In this document: in pieces, positions 31,729-34,539 of the stretch
How the letters are laid out: every line of letters starts with the position of its first letter
How positions within the stretch are numbered: the stretch's first letter is position 1
NCBI GenBank assembly: GCA_964354225.1
Contig: CAYGZC010000197.1
Coordinates: forward strand, 1-34,539
DNA from: CAYGZC01 sp964354225
GTDB taxonomy: Bacteria > Bacteroidota > Ignavibacteria > UBA10030 > SZUA-254
Reading direction: 5' to 3'
DNA: 34,539 nt
Translations under genes and position numbers: made by a program
The notes under the pieces: model-generated
Database searches by the model: none
Told to the model about the DNA's origin: nothing
What the model saw: only the letters and a program-made list of their open reading frames with translations

Positions 31729-34539
31729 ATGAAAAAAATTATTACTATTGCAATCTTTATGATTGCATATTTGTCCTTCTCATTAGCACAAATTCCAACG
31801 GATAGTCTTGTTGCATATTATCCCTTTAATGGCAACGCCAACGATGAGAGCGGAAATGGAAATAATGGAACTGTAAATGGTGTTTCTTTTGTCAATGTGG
31901 ATCAAGGAACAATCGCACAATTTGCTTCGACAAGTTACATAGAAGTCACTGATAATACATCATTTGATTTTTCAAATGTCCCCGGTGTTACCATAGAAAC
32001 TTGGATTAGGCTGGAACAAGCCACAACTGGTTATATCATCCAGAAAGAGGGACCATCTGGCCTGGATGATGATGAATATATGATTAATGTACAAACATCT
32101 GATGGTCAACTTCTAGGGGCTTTTACTGGTCCTTCTTCGCAACACCAGACTATTTCGTCTGTTAATAAATTGGCATTGAATACTTGGTACAATGTAATCT
32201 TAATGTGGAACCAAACTAATGGGAATGTTTCATTTTATATCAATGGCGTATTAGATAATACGGTGAGTTCATCTGTTACTTCAATTCAAAACACGAATGT
32301 ACCAATAACGATTGGCAGAAGTTATCAGGGTACTCAGAGATTTATAGGTTCATTAGATGAAGTCCGTATTTATAAACGCGTGCTGAGTGATTCGGAGATA
32401 CAGGCACTCTATCGTGATCATGGACTTATTGCCCACTATCCATTCAACGGTAACGCGAATGATGAAAGCGGTAATGATAACGATGGAATCAACAACGGTG
32501 CGATACCAACAACGGACAGGTTTGACAATGATGCGAAGGCTTATATATTCAATGGAAGTTCCAGCTATATCAAAGTGGCTGGTTCGTCAAGCCTTAATGT
32601 CACATCTGGATTAACAATTTCCTCCTGGGTGTTTTTACGATCGATAGGGAAGGATGATCAAGAGATTGTTGCTAAGTGGTACAATAATGATCCGGGAAAC
32701 GAAGTAAGTTTTGTGTTTGAAATTGGAGCATCAACCAGCAAACCAAGATTTGTCGTCGCCTTTTCTCCCAGCGATAAGAGAATAACATTATCACCAACCG
32801 ACATTCCATTGAATATGTGGGTATATCTGGTTGCTACCTTTGACGGTACAAATAGTCGTATTCATATCAATGGCTTACCAGTGATATCGAATGAGAATAT
32901 AGGTACAATTAACGTCGGCACATCTCCTTTAATGATAGGTGCCCATGATGGTCCAGCAGATCTAAATCCGTTTAATGGTTCACTTGATGACATCCGCATC
33001 TATAATCGTGCACTCTCCGAACAAGAAATCAAATTATTATACGGCAACTATCGCCAACAAATAATTTCAATTAAAGATATCCCCAATGACCAAGGCGGAA
33101 AAGTACGCATCAACTGGGATAAAATTTATCTTGATTCGGCTGGTACAACCCTGCAAATAACATCCTACGGCGTCTGGCGAAAGATTCCCTTAGGAATGTC
33201 AATTACGAAACAGATGCCAAGCCCTATGTCCATCATGAACGACACACTTGGTGTGTTGTATGATTATCTTGGAACAGTCAATGCAACCCAATCACCTTCA
33301 TACAACTTTGTTGCACAAACACTTCAGGATTCATCAGAGTCAGGAACAAATGCCGAAACATTCCTGATTACAGCACACACATCAGATCCAAATGTTTATT
33401 ATATCTCGGAAGCTGCGAGCGGTTACTCTGTGGATAATCTTGCGCCATCTGCACCAACCACCCTTGCAGCGGTTCTTCAACCTGATACAAGTGTACAACT
33501 TACATGGAGTGAGAATGTTACAGACCACGATTTCCAGAAGTATGAAGTATATAGATCAACCATTGAGAACTTCATACCCAATCCCAGTTCATTATTTGCT
33601 ACTACGATTTATAATGCGTATCTGGATAACTCAACCATTCCAGGTAATCATTATTACTATGTAATTAGAAGTGTAGATTTTCATGGCAATCAAAGCGACC
33701 CATCACCACAAGCCTCCGCTGGAATGCAAACTTCTCAATCGTATTCAGTTGATAATAGCTGGAATATGATTTCAGTTCCCCTGAAGGTAACAGACAATGC
33801 TAAAACCGCACTTTATCCAACTGCAATCAGTGATGCTTTTACTTATGATGGTACATATATATCGTGTACCAATCTTGGAAATGGGAAAGGGTATTGGCTA
33901 AATTTTTCTGGTCCTCAAAGTGTGTCGATTTCAGGATACTTCGTTGATGTAGAGACTGTAGATGTGAAAACGGGTTGGAACATGATAGGTTCGATATCTT
34001 TATCTCTTGAAGTAAGTCAGATATTCAGCGTCCCCGGAGGTATTATTACGAGTGAATTCTTTGAATATAATGGAAATTACACTTCAACTGGTACCATAAT
34101 TCCAGGTAAAGGATACTGGGTAAAAGTGAGTGAAGAAGGCAAACTTGTGATGTCAACTGGTGCGATATCAAGGACGAGTCGAATCAAAGTTGTACCGACT
34201 AACGAGTTACCACCTCAACCGCCAGGAGAACGACAATCATCAACGAAAGAAATTCCAATAAACTATGTAATAAAGCAAAACTACCCTAATCCTTTCAATC
34301 CGTCGACAACAATCAAGTACGGTTTACCTCAGAGCGCTCATGTAACATTAAGTGTTTACAACACACTCGGTCAGCGTGTTGCGCTGCTTGTGGATGAAAA
34401 GCAGGAAACGGGTTATCACGAAGTAACATTTTCCGACAAAGGCGGATCCGCCTCCGGCGGAGATGGTATTGAATTACCAAGCGGTGTTTATTTTTATCGG
34501 CTACAAGCTGGCAATTTTACGAGCGTGCAGAAGATGCTT
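31729..34539 (+). CDS. Secreted LamG-domain protein with T9SS type A sorting domain (3' end off window)
   Basis: The frame is open from ATG 31729 to the window end (937 codons). A CAGGAGCTAAC ribosome binding site precedes it. It starts with a signal peptide (KKIITIAIFMIAYLSFSLAQ), followed by two LamG/concanavalin-like domains (about 25-230 and 233-440, each starting YPFNGNANDESGN), a linker with IKDIPNDQGGKVRINWDK (about 447-465), a fibronectin III-like domain (about 575-665), a repeat-rich region (about 670-820) and the sorting domain from NYPNPFNPSTTIKYGL (851-866) to the window edge at TSVQKML. The type IX secretion system should export it and anchor or release it at the cell surface. 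The domain is interrupted by KGGSASGGDG, encoded by a palindrome. Ligand is unknown. Confidence 0.93.
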   Translation, partial: MKKIITIAIFMIAYLSFSLAQIPTDSLVAYYPFNGNANDESGNGNNGTVNGVSFVNVDQGTIAQFASTSYIEVTDNTSFDFSNVPGVTIETWIRLEQATTGYIIQKEGPSGLDDDEYMINVQTSDGQLLGAFTGPSSQHQTISSVNKLALNTWYNVILMWNQTNGNVSFYINGVLDNTVSSSVTSIQNTNVPITIGRSYQGTQRFIGSLDEVRIYKRVLSDSEIQALYRDHGLIAHYPFNGNANDESGNDNDGINNGAIPTTDRFDNDAKAYIFNGSSSYIKVAGSSSLNVTSGLTISSWVFLRSIGKDDQEIVAKWYNNDPGNEVSFVFEIGASTSKPRFVVAFSPSDKRITLSPTDIPLNMWVYLVATFDGTNSRIHINGLPVISNENIGTINVGTSPLMIGAHDGPADLNPFNGSLDDIRIYNRALSEQEIKLLYGNYRQQIISIKDIPNDQGGKVRINWDKIYLDSAGTTLQITSYGVWRKIPLGMSITKQMPSPMSIMNDTLGVLYDYLGTVNATQSPSYNFVAQTLQDSSESGTNAETFLITAHTSDPNVYYISEAASGYSVDNLAPSAPTTLAAVLQPDTSVQLTWSENVTDHDFQKYEVYRSTIENFIPNPSSLFATTIYNAYLDNSTIPGNHYYYVIRSVDFHGNQSDPSPQASAGMQTSQSYSVDNSWNMISVPLKVTDNAKTALYPTAISDAFTYDGTYISCTNLGNGKGYWLNFSGPQSVSISGYFVDVETVDVKTGWNMIGSISLSLEVSQIFSVPGGIITSEFFEYNGNYTSTGTIIPGKGYWVKVSEEGKLVMSTGAISRTSRIKVVPTNELPPQPPGERQSSTKEIPINYVIKQNYPNPFNPSTTIKYGLPQSAHVTLSVYNTLGQRVALLVDEKQETGYHEVTFSDKGGSASGGDGIELPSGVYFYRLQAGNFTSVQKML
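34441..34461. repeat. GC-rich palindrome translated in the T9SS sorting domain
   Basis: GGCGGATCCGCC is an exact 12-bp palindrome (34441-34452), and TCCGCC with GGCGGA forms a second stem around TCC (34447-34461). It encodes GGSASGG between VTFSDK and LPSGVYFY, an interval that is usually a few residues in such domains. It looks like a small in-frame palindromic insertion. Confidence 0.6.

Overview
The window looks like chromosomal DNA from a Gram-negative bacterium of the FCB group, most likely Ignavibacteria-like. Three things point there: a large secreted protein running off the right edge carries a type IX secretion sorting domain of the form YPNPFNPSTTIKYGL; there are many signal-peptide, lipoprotein and beta-propeller proteins; and a GroupII-type PLP decarboxylase, methylmalonyl-CoA mutase/epimerase and PurC/PfkA/Aat genes sit in short, mostly plus-strand operons. 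The taxonomic call is inference from gene content; no rRNA or other marker is present.

Layout. 1-2.9 kb: the end of a lemA gene, two TPM-domain genes and a PLP-dependent decarboxylase. 3.1-6.4 kb: a secreted 1103-residue Asp-box (BNR) propeller protein. 6.7-9.6 kb: a tldD-pmbA metallopeptidase pair in which only TldD has a Tat signal. 9.6-10.1 kb: a DUF559 nuclease-like gene bracketed by CCCTCTCCC hairpin repeats. 10.1-12.3 kb: a DUF885 peptidase-like protein and a META-domain lipoprotein. 12.3-14.5 kb (minus strand): methylmalonyl-CoA mutase and epimerase. 14.8-22.5 kb: housekeeping genes (rmuC, YciO/YrdC family, a membrane protein, a small acidic protein, an AddB-like nuclease, 6-phosphofructokinase, aat). 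22.5-26.9 kb: a Ser/Thr kinase with a propeller sensor, a 23-codon remnant of a second kinase, a DUF4440 lipoprotein, purC and a YggU-family gene. 27.2-29.8 kb: a possible sigma-like/anti-sigma-like pair. 29.9-31.3 kb: a REP-associated tyrosine transposase (RAYT) and a HicBA toxin-antitoxin pair. 31.7-34.5 kb: a LamG/T9SS secreted protein, cut by the window edge.

The most striking content is a GTAG-headed REP/BIME repeat system between 26.9 and 31.5 kb, centred on the RAYT gene. Five BIMEs share GTAGTA ends and two fixed hairpins; four of the five have a linker of exactly 20 nt although its sequence differs. Two related pairs and a single palindrome share only the GTAG head. One BIME lies in frame inside the RAYT coding sequence itself. 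Others supply the stop codon of the upstream gene (YggU family, sigma-like gene) or are translated as a C-terminal tail (anti-sigma-like protein). A separate CCCTCTCCC hairpin family abuts stop codons at three places, two of them bracketing the DUF559 gene. A third short palindrome is translated within the T9SS sorting domain at the right edge.
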